A stretch of DNA of 64,000 bases from Boseongicola sp. (lineage in GTDB: Bacteria; Pseudomonadota; Alphaproteobacteria; Rhodobacterales; Rhodobacteraceae): assembly GCA_014075275.1 (NCBI GenBank), contig CP046179.1, positions 1,869,932-1,933,931 on the forward strand, given 5' to 3'. Positions 48,583 to 57,069 of this stretch are shown in pieces. Within the stretch, counting starts at the first letter, position 1, and every line of letters starts with the position of its first letter. The position numbers were made by a program, and so were the translations under genes. The notes below the pieces were generated by a model that saw nothing but the letters and a program-made list of their open reading frames with translations, made no database searches and was not told where the DNA came from.

Positions 48583-48972
48583 TCAAATAACGCTATTTGG
48601 ACCCATAGGCGCTGACTTCAGACACCCCTCCAACAACACCGCAACCAGCCCGGTGCCGGAGGTGATATCAATCGATCCCTGCATGTAAGCCGACCAGCTA
48701 CGCAATGGCAGAACCACAGTCGCACCCGTTGCGATTGACCCAACAGCTAGGCCACCAGAAATATCGACTGGACCGGCCCCTGTGGCCTGCACAGTCGTTC
48801 CGCCGTCCCCATCGATAACTGGTGAAATGGCTCCCCCCGTAGGATTGCGCAGCACAAGAACCAGGTCGAGACCAGAGTCATAAGTAAATGTGTCGCTGGA
48901 ACCATCCAATGTGGTTTCTGTAACTGTGATCACTCCGCCAGCGCGGGTGTCTGTTGCAACGATGGTTGCCAT
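48583..48972 (-). pseudogene. Phage-structural-like small protein, 3' end replaced by IS terminus
   Basis: MATIVATDTRAGGVITVTET starts at ATG 48970-48972, with aggag about 8 nt upstream. It resembles small phage particle proteins with glycine- and threonine-rich beta structure (LVLVLRNPTGGAISPVIDGD, SAYMQGSIDITSGTGLVAVL). The native sequence ends at LLEG, where the IS right end (48624) begins; the last codons CLKSAPMGPNSVI and the TGA are IS sequence. The gene is therefore probably slightly truncated. Function is inferred only from general similarity that I recall; it sits among other prophage remnants. Confidence 0.55.
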
Positions 48973-49099
48973 TTTCATTTCTCCTAAAATTCGGCACCAC
49001 AATTGATGGATGCCAGCCAGTCTAAGGCAGCCACCTCTCAATGGCCGCCAAGTTTCATTGCTGTAATCAGTTTGAATTGGCTTGCTGGCATTTGCTGGC

Positions 49100-49428
49100 C
49101 AGCGCCGTGACCGCCTCGCCCAACCTTGCCTCGCCTAAACGTGCCGCGCCACGCCGCGCGCTGCCTCTCCGCACCGCTCCATGACCGCCGAAGCCCGACA
49201 TACCACGCCTCGCCGTTTCATAACCACCTCGCCTGATCTCGCCGAGCCATAACTTACCTATACTTGATGCACCTTGACCGCCAAAACTTGCCACGCCGCA
49301 CCTTACCGCGACACGCCATACCGAACCGTGACACTCCGTAACCGCCTTGCCCGAACATGCCTCAACCCGCCATACTTCACCGGACCACGCCGTACCAAAA
49401 CCGCCCTATCTTGCCTTGACCAAACGCG
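49100..49428. repeat. Degenerate pentanucleotide repeat array, about 65 units
   Basis: On the minus strand most five-base windows read GG(C/T)NN, for example ggtac-ggcgt-ggtcc-ggtga and ggcaa-ggcgg; on the plus strand acgcc-gcacc-ttacc-gcgac. The phase slips a few times, so it is not a clean coding repeat. The apparent ORF 49067-49294 on the minus strand merely translates the repeat into a Gly/Arg/Ala pattern. I recall such arrays from phage and prophage genomes, usually near recombination or packaging genes, but cannot verify this. Positions 49042-49099 show nothing else. Confidence 0.75.
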
Positions 49429-49432
49429 CTGA

Positions 49433-49936
49433 TTATGCGGAGCGCGCCAACCGCCATCCTGCTTCGGACAATATGCCCTCTATGGGCTTCAACGAAGTCC
49501 CCTGCCCTTCGAAGGCTCCCTGATAGCGCGAAAGCCACGCACGCAAAGCAACGATGCCCTGACGCTGCAATTCCATCACACTATTCGGGTCGTGTGGGTC
49601 AAACGCTTCATATCCACCGCCTGTGCTTCGACCGCTCTGTGGCGATATGAAGGCAGGGAACTCCCGCGCCTCCACGCTAACCACCGTGCCTTTGTCTGGT
49701 GCTTCAGAGATGCGTGCCGTGATCCGTAATCCGCTGGCCATTTGTCTTGCCAGTGAAACCCTAAATTCCCGGGCTGCTTCCTCGTCAGTTTTGCCAAAGA
49801 ACCATGGATAGGCTTCGTGCTCTTCCTGATCGCTCAACTAGTCCACGAACTCGCCTGCGTGGAACATGTTCCGTCCCGTCTCAGCGAGATATTCGTCGAT
49901 GATGCGCTGCCGGTCGTTTCGAATGAAGCGTCCCAT
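49433..49936 (-). pseudogene. Unknown phage-type protein interrupted by one in-frame TAG
   Basis: One frame from ATG 49934-49936 (MGRFIRNDRQRIIDEYLAET) to TGA... at 49433, 167 codons, with a single TAG at 49838-49840 (codon 33) between GEFVD and LSDQEEHEAYPWFFG. A Trp codon TGG mutated to TAG fits the sequence context. Downstream codons are fully open and contain EEAAREFRVSLARQ and LRAWLSRYQGAFEGQG. The downstream half could restart at TTG 49837. I do not recognise a domain; no signal peptide or membrane segment is seen. It lies beside the pentanucleotide array. Confidence 0.6.
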
Positions 49937-49969
49937 TACCTATCGGTGCCCGTTTTGCGCATTGATACT

Positions 49970-50423
49970 TCATCGAAACTCAGAATGATTTCGCAGGCAA
50001 TCGTTTGCGCATAGTGTGGTTGCTCTCTCCATAAGTATCCGAACACAGTAATTGTAAAACCATTGCTTTCCGCCGCGTTTAGCAGCCCGGTTGTTGTTGT
50101 GACCCTTCATATTAAGTTTGTGTGAACATACCGCAAAAGCTCTCACGGGCAGATTTGACAAAGCTCGGCACGCGGAGTCTTTCTTGGAAGGGCTAAGATT
50201 TCGATAGTGAAGAGCGGCCCCTTGCCTAGCATCGATTGTATTGCGAATGTCCCGAACCCAATCGACCACATCCGCTTCGTGGTTTGACCTAGTCAGCAAA
50301 CCACCAATACAAAGCCACTCACTTGCTTAATTCTCGTCACTAGGGCGAATTCTTCGCCAATCCGTCATCACCGGCTTCGTCAATGTAAAGAATATACTCG
50401 TAAGGCTCTAATTCCGACGTCAT
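49970..50423 (-). pseudogene. Decayed DUF3800 protein gene
   Basis: ATG at 50421-50423 begins MTSELEPYEYILYIDEAGDD, the usual DUF3800 start with acidic YIDExGDD. The frame is lost after NSP; in a second frame SDEN, then a TAA, then ASEWLCIGGLLTRSNHEAD continues, followed by VRAFAVCSHKLNMKGHNNN and WFYNYCVRILMERATTLCA, and ends early at 49970. DUF3800 proteins have a probable RNase H-like nuclease fold and are common in mobile and defence contexts. With a frameshift, a stop and a missing C-terminus this copy is dead. Confidence 0.7.
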
Positions 50424-50567
50424 TTGCCATCCGAACATGTGAGCTGGAGACAAGCCAAATCCAAGATGACGACAACATCCGCCAATTGCTAGGGTGGATT
50501 TCTGGGTGGATACATGTATCTAAAAATTATATATAATATTATTATTAATGAATTATTTGAATTTTGA

Positions 50568-50653
50568 TGGTGCGGGCGGTGGGACTCGAACCCACACAGC
50601 CATACGGCCTTCGGATTTTAAGTCCGATATGTCTACCATTCCATCACGCCCGC
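50568..50653 (-). tRNA. tRNA-Leu (anticodon UAA)
   Basis: Reverse strand reads gcgggcgtgatggaatggta and so on. The acceptor stem gcgggcg pairs with cgcccgc, the anticodon stem is tcgga / tccga with loop cttaaaa giving UAA, the T arm is gtggg-ttcgagt-cccac, and a class II variable arm is present. Discriminator A and CCA are encoded (50568-50571). The 3' end faces the prophage remnants, a favourite phage attachment position. Confidence 0.95.
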
Positions 50654-50704
50654 TTGGAGACGTCCTAGAACGCGCGCGCCTCTTGGGCAAGTCCCGAGAT
50701 ACAA

Positions 50705-51247
50705 TCAGAGTTCTTCACCGTCGGGTTCTTTCAAAAACCGCCGCTCAGAGAGCCACGGGTTCAGTGCAAGGGCTTCGCGCAGGACAACCTGTGCAGCCTC
50801 ATCATCTTCCAACCCCATCAGTGTAAGCGCCTTACCGGCGATCGCCGCGACGTGACGTGGAGATCGGGCAATTGCCAGATCCAGATCGACCAAGGCAACT
50901 TGGTAGTTCTGTTGCAAAAAATTGACGAATGCACGCTGGTTGTAACCTTCAGCATAGTTTGGGCAATATTCAACCAGTTCATCAAATGCTTTCGCAGCAG
51001 TGTCGAAAGCAAAAACCTCTCGCGCCTGCATGCCACGATCCAAAAGATCCTGCGCCTTTTCATCCGGGGCCTTTGTCCAAAGAACCCAAAACTGATTGGA
51101 AATTTGCCGCGCGGCGCGCTCGTTCGGTGCGGACTGCACTTGCTCAAGCAAAACGTCAACTGCTGCTGTTATGTCAGGTGCGTTCGGGCAAGCGGCGTGC
51201 GAAGGCAACGCAAATGAGAAAAGACAGAGGGTCAGCAAGTTTCGCAT
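50705..51247 (-). CDS. Exported tetratricopeptide-repeat protein
   Basis: About 180 residues with a signal peptide (MRNLLTLCLFSFALPSHAAC) and TPR-like helices: AFDTAAKAFDELVEYCPNYA, EGYNQRAFVNFLQQN, YQVALVDLDLAIARSPRH, AAIAGKALTLMGLEDDEAA. The pattern NYAEGYNQRA is typical of a small alphaproteobacterial periplasmic TPR family of unknown partner. The start could also be ATG 51253. It is read toward the tRNA-Leu gene. Confidence 0.8.
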   Translation of the reverse strand: MRNLLTLCLFSFALPSHAACPNAPDITAAVDVLLEQVQSAPNERAARQISNQFWVLWTKAPDEKAQDLLDRGMQAREVFAFDTAAKAFDELVEYCPNYAEGYNQRAFVNFLQQNYQVALVDLDLAIARSPRHVAAIAGKALTLMGLEDDEAAQVVLREALALNPWLSERRFLKEPDGEEL

Positions 51248-51277
51248 GACCATTAAGTGCGCCGGAACTTTCATTGG

Positions 51278-51748
51278 TCAAGTCACGATGCCGCCATCCT
51301 TGATTGCTTGCATAGCCACATGGGTTGCTGTCTGGGCAACATGAGGCAGGCTCGACACCTTTTCACCCAGGACATGTCGGTAGCGTGTCATGTCCTGGGT
51401 GCGAACTTTGAGAAGATAATCAAATGCACCTGCAATCATGTGACATTCCTCTACTTCGGGGATGGCGACTGCGGCTTTGTTGAACTCTCCGAGAGCTTTC
51501 TCACGAGTGTCGCTCAGCTTGACTTCGACGAAGGCCACATGATCAAGACCAAGCATTACCGGATCTACAATTGCCCGATATCCCCGAATAACACCCAATG
51601 ATTCCAATCTCTTAAGACGTGCCTGCACAGGTGTTTTTGACAAGCTGACACGCCGCGATAGTTCGGTGATCGATATGCGGGCGTCTCCGGATACAATCTG
51701 GAGTATCTTTCGATCTAATTTGTCCATTTCTATAGACGAATTGGGCAT
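51278..51748 (-). CDS. putR: Lrp/AsnC-family regulator PutR
   Basis: A 156-residue Lrp-type protein: HTH in residues 5-60 (DKLDRKILQIVSGDARISIT, LSRRVSLSKTPVQARLKRLE) and RAM ligand domain (VAFVEVKLSDTREKALGEFN, ECHMIAGAFDYLLKVRTQDM). It diverges from putA, matching the alphaproteobacterial PutR that activates putA with proline. ATG at 51746-51748 overlaps the left half of a large inverted repeat. Confidence 0.9.
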   Translation of the reverse strand: MPNSSIEMDKLDRKILQIVSGDARISITELSRRVSLSKTPVQARLKRLESLGVIRGYRAIVDPVMLGLDHVAFVEVKLSDTREKALGEFNKAAVAIPEVEECHMIAGAFDYLLKVRTQDMTRYRHVLGEKVSSLPHVAQTATHVAMQAIKDGGIVT

Positions 51749-51789
51749 AACTTACTCCATATTATGGTGTTATTACCCATGGTATGCCC
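51743..51789. promoter_or_regulatory. Candidate PutR operator between putR and putA
   Basis: Two nested dyads are seen: ccata-t-tatgg at 51757-51767 and the wider gggcata (51743-51749) / tatgccc (51783-51789). Nested symmetric sites are typical of Lrp-type regulators that bind as octamers. The left half overlaps the putR start, so autorepression is plausible. Confidence 0.5.
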
Positions 51790-51834
51790 ATATTTAAGAA
51801 CTTTCGCAAACTAAACCTGTGCTAAACAATCTGT

Positions 51835-54800
51835 ATGACACAGATTAGCCCATCCCGATTTCACAAATTCCCGGCCGAGACCGAGATTGTTGCAAACCTA
51901 ACCAAGACGGCAGCGCTGAGCGCCCATGATCGTGCACGCATTTCTGACAATGCTGCAGCGTTGGTTGACGGCATTCGAAACGCAGGCAACCCGGGAATGA
52001 TGGAGGTTTTTCTTGCGGAATATGGTTTTTCCACCGAGGAAGGTATCGCACTGATGTGCCTTGCTGAAGCTTTGTTGCGCGTGCCAGATGCCGAGACCAT
52101 TGACGCATTGATCGAGGACAAAATTGCGCCGTCGGATTGGGGCAAGCATCTGGGTCATTCTTCCTCTTCACTGGTAAATGCGTCGACTTGGGCGCTCTTG
52201 CTGACCGGACGGGTGCTGGACGACACCGGACCCGGTTTGGCAGGTGCATTGCGCCTGGCGGTTAAGCGCCTTGGCGAGCCAGTGATCCGCGTGGCGGCCA
52301 AAAAAGCGATGCGCGAGATGGGGCAGCAGTTCGTTCTGGGCGAAACCATGCAGGCAGCAACATCCCGCGCAACCAAGCTGGAAGAGGACGGTTACACATA
52401 TTCCTACGACATGCTGGGCGAAGCCGCGATGACGGAAGACGACGCCGCGCGCTACTTCGCGTCCTATGCGAATGCGATCAAAATTGCCGGCGGCGTGCAA
52501 GTTGGCAAATCGGTCGCTGATCGCCCGGGCGTTTCGGTGAAACTATCGGCGCTTCATCCGAGATATGAAGTGGCCAAGCACAAGCGCGTCATCGAAGAAC
52601 TGGTCCCACGCTTGCGCGACCTTGCCAGGATGGCGGCAAAGCGCAATATCGGGCTGAATATCGACGCGGAAGAAGCTGACCGACTGGAGATCTCTCTGGA
52701 CATTATCGGCGCGGTTCTGGCGGACGAAAAGCTCGCAGGTTGGGACGGGTTTGGTATCGTTGTTCAAGCCTATGGTTTGCGCGCCGCGCCGGTCATCGAT
52801 CACCTATTTGAGCTGGCGAAAAATCTGGACCGCCGGATTATGGTTCGACTGGTCAAGGGTGCCTACTGGGACACCGAAATTAAACTGGCACAAGTTGAGG
52901 GGCTGCAACGTTTTCCTGTCTTCACAACTAAGCCGGCAACGGACGTTTCTTATCTGGCTTGTGCCCGCAAGTTGCTGGCGATGACCGACCGAATTTACCC
53001 GCAATTCGCAACCCACAACGCACATACCGTCGCCGCAGTTCTGGATATGGCGCGTGACCCATCGACTTTTGAATTTCAAAGGTTGCATGGCATGGGCGAG
53101 CAGCTGCACGAGTTGGTCAAGAACCAGAACAATACGCGCTGTCGTATTTACGCCCCTGTCGGGGCACATCGTGACTTGTTGGCCTATTTGGTCCGACGCT
53201 TGCTGGAGAACGGCGCGAATTCGAGTTTTGTGAACCAGGTTGTCGACGAGGATATTCCGCCGCATATCGTTACAGCTGATCCGTTTGATGCTTTGGGGGC
53301 GCCATCAGGCATTCCTGCCAGTCGCGATCTCTATCAACCGCAGCGGATCAATTCGCGCGGGTGGGATTTGACTGACGGCGCAACTTTGGCAGAGATCGAT
53401 GCCGCGCGTGCGCCGTTTTTGACTAACTTGTTCAAAGCAGTTCCATTGGTAGCTGGAGAGACAACTTCAACTGAACCTATTGAGATCAGGAACCCAGCGA
53501 AACCCGATGATATTGTTGGACAAGTCAGTCTTGCATCTGCTGCGGATGCGAGCATAGCATTGACCAATGCCCTGCCCTGGGATGCCAGCGGAGCGGAACG
53601 TGTTGTCGTATTGAACCGAGCAGCCGAATTGTATGAAGCGAATGCTGGCGAGTTATTTGCACTTTTGGCACGCGAAGCCGGCAAGACGCATATGGACGCC
53701 GTCGCAGAGTTGCGTGAGGCCGTAGATTTTTTACGTTACTATGCGGCAATGGGTGCGGAGCTGGGTGGCCTGCCAATTGGCATCGTTGCCTGCATTTCAC
53801 CCTGGAACTTTCCTCTGGCCATCTTCACCGGGCAAATCGCCGGGGCGTTGTCTGCTGGCTGTAGTGTTTTAGCGAAACCGGCCGAACAGACACCGCTTGT
53901 CGCATACCGCGCTGTTCAACTTTTGCACGAAGCGGGCGTGCCGCTCGAGGTCCTGCAGTATTTGCCGGGCGATGGGGCTACTGTGGGTCGCGCGCTAACT
54001 TCAGATCCGCGGGTTGGTGGCGTTGCGTTCACTGGCTCGACGGAAACGGCCAAATTGATCCGCAAAGCCATGGCTGCGAATATGGATCCCGGCGCACCGC
54101 TGGTTGCTGAGACCGGCGGTATCAATGCCATGATTGTCGATTCGACCGCTCTGCTGGAGCAGGCAGTACGAGACGTCGTAGCCTCGGCATTCCAATCGGC
54201 CGGGCAACGCTGCAGCGCATTACGTTGTCTTTATGTGCAAGAAGATATCGCCGAGGCGTTTTGCGAAATGCTTTTTGGCGCGATGGATGAGCTGAAAGTC
54301 GGCGACCCCTGGAATCTGGACACGGATGTCGGCCCCCTGATTGATGCGGAAGCCAACGACGACATTGCGCAATATCTGACGGATCACGGCTTTGCCAAGC
54401 AATTGAGAACGCCGATAAAAGGCTACTTTTGTGCGCCCGCAGTTGTGGAAGTTGAAGGCATATTATCGATCCCACAGGAGGTATTCGGGCCGGTACTGCA
54501 CATCGCGACTTTTTCCTCTGATGAACTTGATCAGGTGATTACTGACATTAATTCAACGGGATATGGGCTGACCTTTGGCCTACACACTCGAATTGACAGC
54601 CGAGTGCAGGAAGTTGTCGAGAAAATTGAAACCGGAAACACATATGTTAACCGCAACCAGATTGGCGCAGTTGTCGGGACCCAGCCTTTTGGCGGCGAAG
54701 GATTATCCGGCACAGGACCGAAAGCTGGCGGGCCGTTTTATGCAGCCCGTTTCCAGACCAACGCGGTCACTGACCGCACGCGGCAGCGGGAGATGCCGGG

Positions 54801-55155
54801 CCCTACTGGCGAAACCAATCAACTGACACTTCACACACGCCCGCCGTTTCTGTGTTTGGGACCGGGAGACGATGTTGTATCCCAACAGCTGGCGGCAGTT
54901 CGGGCCGCGGGTGGTATTGGCCAGAATGCGGAAGGCATCACTCCGGACGAGCTTCGTTCCTTTGGCGATATTGGGGGTGCTTTGTGGTGGGGGGACGAAA
55001 GCGACGCCCGCAAACTGGCCGAGGCCATGGCTGACCGAGACGGGGCGATACTGCCTCTAATTACAGGAAAGCCGCGTGCGTTCGAAGTCCTGCACGAACG
55101 CCACCTTTGCGTAGACACCACGGCATCCGGCGGCAATGCCGCCTTGCTGGCCTAG
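51835..55155 (+). CDS. putA: Bifunctional proline dehydrogenase / glutamate-semialdehyde dehydrogenase PutA
   Basis: An 1106-residue enzyme converting proline to glutamate. The FAD proline-dehydrogenase barrel lies at about residues 100-480 (GVSVKLSALHPRYEVAKHKR, RIMVRLVKGAYWDTEIK, ATHNAHTVAAVL) and the NAD-dependent ALDH domain at about 570-1000 (CISPWNFPLAIFTGQIAGAL, VAFTGSTETAKLI, catalytic Glu in AETGGINAM and Cys in QSAGQRCSALR). There is no N-terminal ribbon-helix-helix, so regulation is left to PutR. ATG at 51835 lacks a clear ribosome site. Ends with TAG at 55153-55155. Confidence 0.96.
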   Translation: MTQISPSRFHKFPAETEIVANLTKTAALSAHDRARISDNAAALVDGIRNAGNPGMMEVFLAEYGFSTEEGIALMCLAEALLRVPDAETIDALIEDKIAPSDWGKHLGHSSSSLVNASTWALLLTGRVLDDTGPGLAGALRLAVKRLGEPVIRVAAKKAMREMGQQFVLGETMQAATSRATKLEEDGYTYSYDMLGEAAMTEDDAARYFASYANAIKIAGGVQVGKSVADRPGVSVKLSALHPRYEVAKHKRVIEELVPRLRDLARMAAKRNIGLNIDAEEADRLEISLDIIGAVLADEKLAGWDGFGIVVQAYGLRAAPVIDHLFELAKNLDRRIMVRLVKGAYWDTEIKLAQVEGLQRFPVFTTKPATDVSYLACARKLLAMTDRIYPQFATHNAHTVAAVLDMARDPSTFEFQRLHGMGEQLHELVKNQNNTRCRIYAPVGAHRDLLAYLVRRLLENGANSSFVNQVVDEDIPPHIVTADPFDALGAPSGIPASRDLYQPQRINSRGWDLTDGATLAEIDAARAPFLTNLFKAVPLVAGETTSTEPIEIRNPAKPDDIVGQVSLASAADASIALTNALPWDASGAERVVVLNRAAELYEANAGELFALLAREAGKTHMDAVAELREAVDFLRYYAAMGAELGGLPIGIVACISPWNFPLAIFTGQIAGALSAGCSVLAKPAEQTPLVAYRAVQLLHEAGVPLEVLQYLPGDGATVGRALTSDPRVGGVAFTGSTETAKLIRKAMAANMDPGAPLVAETGGINAMIVDSTALLEQAVRDVVASAFQSAGQRCSALRCLYVQEDIAEAFCEMLFGAMDELKVGDPWNLDTDVGPLIDAEANDDIAQYLTDHGFAKQLRTPIKGYFCAPAVVEVEGILSIPQEVFGPVLHIATFSSDELDQVITDINSTGYGLTFGLHTRIDSRVQEVVEKIETGNTYVNRNQIGAVVGTQPFGGEGLSGTGPKAGGPFYAARFQTNAVTDRTRQREMPGPTGETNQLTLHTRPPFLCLGPGDDVVSQQLAAVRAAGGIGQNAEGITPDELRSFGDIGGALWWGDESDARKLAEAMADRDGAILPLITGKPRAFEVLHERHLCVDTTASGGNAALLA

Positions 55156-55201
55156 GTCGGAAAGGCTTGACGTTACTAGCGGAACGGGATCGGCTAGGCC
55201 A

Positions 55202-55930
55202 ATGTTCCCGTTTCGCGACCACAACCCATCCTTACGCACGCCATTTGTAACGTGGTCGCTGATTGCAGTTAACATTGTGATCTTCACAAGCTACTGGCCG
55301 CTATTCAGCGACGAACGGGCATTGTGGTTCTATTTTCTGGAATGGGGGTTGGTGCCTGCAGCCGCGCGACCCGAGACTTTCGTCACATCAATGTTCCTAC
55401 ATGGTGGGGTCATGCATTTGGCGGGCAATATGCTGTTTCTCTGGGTGTTCGGCGACAATCTGGAGGATGCGCTTGGCCATTTCCGATTTGCGCTTTTCTA
55501 TCTGGCAAGCGGGTTAGCAGCGGCGGGCGCGCAGTTTGCAGCCGATCCTGGCAGCATGGTGCCAATGGTCGGTGCGTCAGGAGCCATCGCTGGTGTGATG
55601 GGTGGCCACTTATTGTTATATCCTCGTGCCCGGGTAGACGTTTTGATTTTCATCGTCATCATAATCCGTGTCATTCCTGTACCTGCGTGGCTCGTTCTAA
55701 GCGGCTGGTTTGGAATTCAACTATTGCAAGGCAGTGTTGTTTCCAGCGCCGGCGGAGGAGTGGCCTATTGGGCGCATGCTGGCGGGTTTGTTGCTGGGTT
55801 GGTTTTGATTTTTCCGGTTTGGCTCAGACGAGGTGCAACACGGTTCTGGGACCAAACCAATGGTTTACCGCCCCACCCTGAAGCTAAGTATCAATACGTC
55901 CGTTCAGGGATACCTCGGGTACGCCGTTAA
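55202..55930 (+). CDS. Rhomboid-family intramembrane serine protease
   Basis: A 242-residue membrane protein. The N-terminal helix (FVTWSLIAVNIVIFTSYW) is followed by the HGGVMHLAGNMLFLWVFGDN oxyanion region, the catalytic Ser in VGASGAIAGVMGG near residue 130 and the catalytic His in YWAHAGGFVAGL near 210. Rhomboids cleave transmembrane substrates; the substrate here is unknown. ATG at 55202 gives MFPFRDHNPSLRTPFV, the usual bacterial start; the longer frame begins inside putA. It converges on the SMR gene. Confidence 0.92.
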   Translation: MFPFRDHNPSLRTPFVTWSLIAVNIVIFTSYWPLFSDERALWFYFLEWGLVPAAARPETFVTSMFLHGGVMHLAGNMLFLWVFGDNLEDALGHFRFALFYLASGLAAAGAQFAADPGSMVPMVGASGAIAGVMGGHLLLYPRARVDVLIFIVIIIRVIPVPAWLVLSGWFGIQLLQGSVVSSAGGGVAYWAHAGGFVAGLVLIFPVWLRRGATRFWDQTNGLPPHPEAKYQYVRSGIPRVRR

Positions 55931-55936
55931 GTCGCT

Positions 55937-56275
55937 TCACGAGTGGGTAGTCGAGTTGGAAAATAGGTGAATCACCAATATGCCGCCAAGGATCATTGCC
56001 AGACCGAGGATCGCTGGAGCGTCAAGTTTTTGGCCAAACACTGCAAATCCTATGATTGCGATAAATGCGATGCCTAAACCGGACCAAATGGCATATACTA
56101 AGCCAACCGGCATAATCGTCAGTGTCAGCGACAGTAGATAGAATGCCAATGCATAGGATATGACCACGATAACTGACGGGCCAGGTCGCGAGAATTGATA
56201 ACTTGCCTGCAAAGCCGTTGTCCCGATGGTCTCGGCCAAAACAGCCAGAAAAAGATAAATGTAATGCACCGGCAT
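55937..56275 (-). CDS. Small multidrug resistance (SMR) transporter, EmrE/SugE type
   Basis: A 112-residue protein with four transmembrane helices. The conserved membrane Glu lies in LFLAVLAETIGTTALQ near residue 16, and YALAFYLLSLTLTIMPVGLV and YAIWSGLGIAFIAIIGFAVF are standard SMR blocks. The dimer exports cationic drugs or guanidinium by proton antiport. It is followed upstream (on its strand) by an Lrp regulator 12 bp away, so that regulator may govern it. Confidence 0.92.
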   Translation of the reverse strand: MPVHYIYLFLAVLAETIGTTALQASYQFSRPGPSVIVVISYALAFYLLSLTLTIMPVGLVYAIWSGLGIAFIAIIGFAVFGQKLDAPAILGLAMILGGILVIHLFSNSTTHS

Positions 56276-56287
56276 TTTGAGGCCCCT

Positions 56288-56752
56288 TTATGACAACGGC
56301 AACGCTGTAGTTTCTTTCAACTCTTCCATGACGAATGACGCCGAAACGTCCGACATTTCAACCCGTCGGATTAACTGTTGATACAACAGATCGTAGGCGC
56401 CCATGTCTTTAACCCGGGCATGCACCAGATAATCCAGATCGCCAGTCATCCGATATGCAGCGACGATTTCGTCCATATCGTCTGTCGCCTTAGAGAACTC
56501 TTTTAGCCAGTTTGGATCGTGGCGGTTGGTGCGGATCTGGATGAACACAGACAAACCAAGGCCCAGCCTCTCGGCATCAAGAACCGCGACCCGCTTGCGG
56601 ATGACCCCGGAAGACTCCAAAGACCGAACTCGCCGCCATGTGGCGTTGCGACTGAGACCTACCGCTTCGCCCAGCGCATCGAGTCCAATGCTTGCGTCCT
56701 TTTGCAGAACTGACAGGATTCGCCGATCTAAATTGTCGAAATTCTCATTCAT
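56288..56752 (-). CDS. Lrp/AsnC-family transcriptional regulator
   Basis: A 154-residue Lrp-type regulator: HTH with DRRILSVLQKDASIGLDALG and VGLSRNATWRRVRSLESSGV, and a RAM domain (LGLGLSVFIQIRTNRHDPNW, VAAYRMTGDLDYLVHARVKD). It is distinct from PutR. It is in tandem with the SMR gene and diverges from the DUF6356 gene. The effector is not evident, although amino acids are usual for the family. Confidence 0.9.
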   Translation of the reverse strand: MNENFDNLDRRILSVLQKDASIGLDALGEAVGLSRNATWRRVRSLESSGVIRKRVAVLDAERLGLGLSVFIQIRTNRHDPNWLKEFSKATDDMDEIVAAYRMTGDLDYLVHARVKDMGAYDLLYQQLIRRVEMSDVSASFVMEELKETTALPLS

Positions 56753-56862
56753 TGTGTATCTCGTGGTATGTTTATCCCAATATTATGCCATATTTCGCAA
56801 ATTTTGGGAATACATCCCGCGCAAAACATGTCGATATTCCTAAAATAATACAGGAGACGGCA

Positions 56863-57069
56863 ATGATCGCGCGCATATTCATGAACCACCCTGCAAGCGT
56901 TGACGAAACTTACGGTGAACACGCCCGATTTGCGTTTGGGTTCTTGATGAAACTGTTTGGCGCGGGCCTTGCCGCTTTGGTGCATGCCGTCATTCCGTGT
57001 CTGTTTGAGAAAACGGCGAGCGGCATGATTGCAGAGATGTATGCCAAGACCCACAATCGAGGTCAGTAA
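56863..57069 (+). CDS. DUF6356-type small protein
   Basis: A 68-residue protein starting MIARIFMNHPASVDETYGEH with a ribosome-binding site (caggaga) 9 nt upstream. It has one or two amphipathic or membrane helices (AFGFLMKLFGAGLAALVHAV, IPCLFEKTASGMIAEMYAK). The HPxSVxETYxEH start is characteristic of a small family seen in alphaproteobacteria, with no known function. It diverges from the Lrp gene and overlaps the convergent ppx stop by 7 bp. Confidence 0.75.
   Translation: MIARIFMNHPASVDETYGEHARFAFGFLMKLFGAGLAALVHAVIPCLFEKTASGMIAEMYAKTHNRGQ

Larger units (their letters stand above)
47113..48624 (-). mobile_element. IS3-family insertion sequence, ~1.5 kb, without target duplication
   Basis: Ends are inferred from related terminal inverted repeats: left tgtccgtcgtcagg at 47113, and right (reverse strand from 48624) tgtctgaagtcagc, similarity continuing inward (tgggaaccaagag versus tgggtccaaatag). 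Two overlapping ORFs encode a transposase. Flanking bases are ata on the left and ccc on the right, so no 3-bp direct repeat is seen. The left side joins a binding-protein remnant and the right side a phage-like gene. Confidence 0.85.

Noticed and set aside
47145-48585. Shorter IS boundaries based on tgcttaaac / tgataagag
   Set aside because: The pair tgtccgtcgtcagg / tgtctgaagtcagc further out matches better, begins with TG at both ends and coincides with the two gene breaks.
49067-49294. 75-codon ORF in the pentanucleotide array
   Set aside because: The Gly/Arg/Ala pattern comes from the repeat itself; phase slips, and there is no ribosome-binding site.
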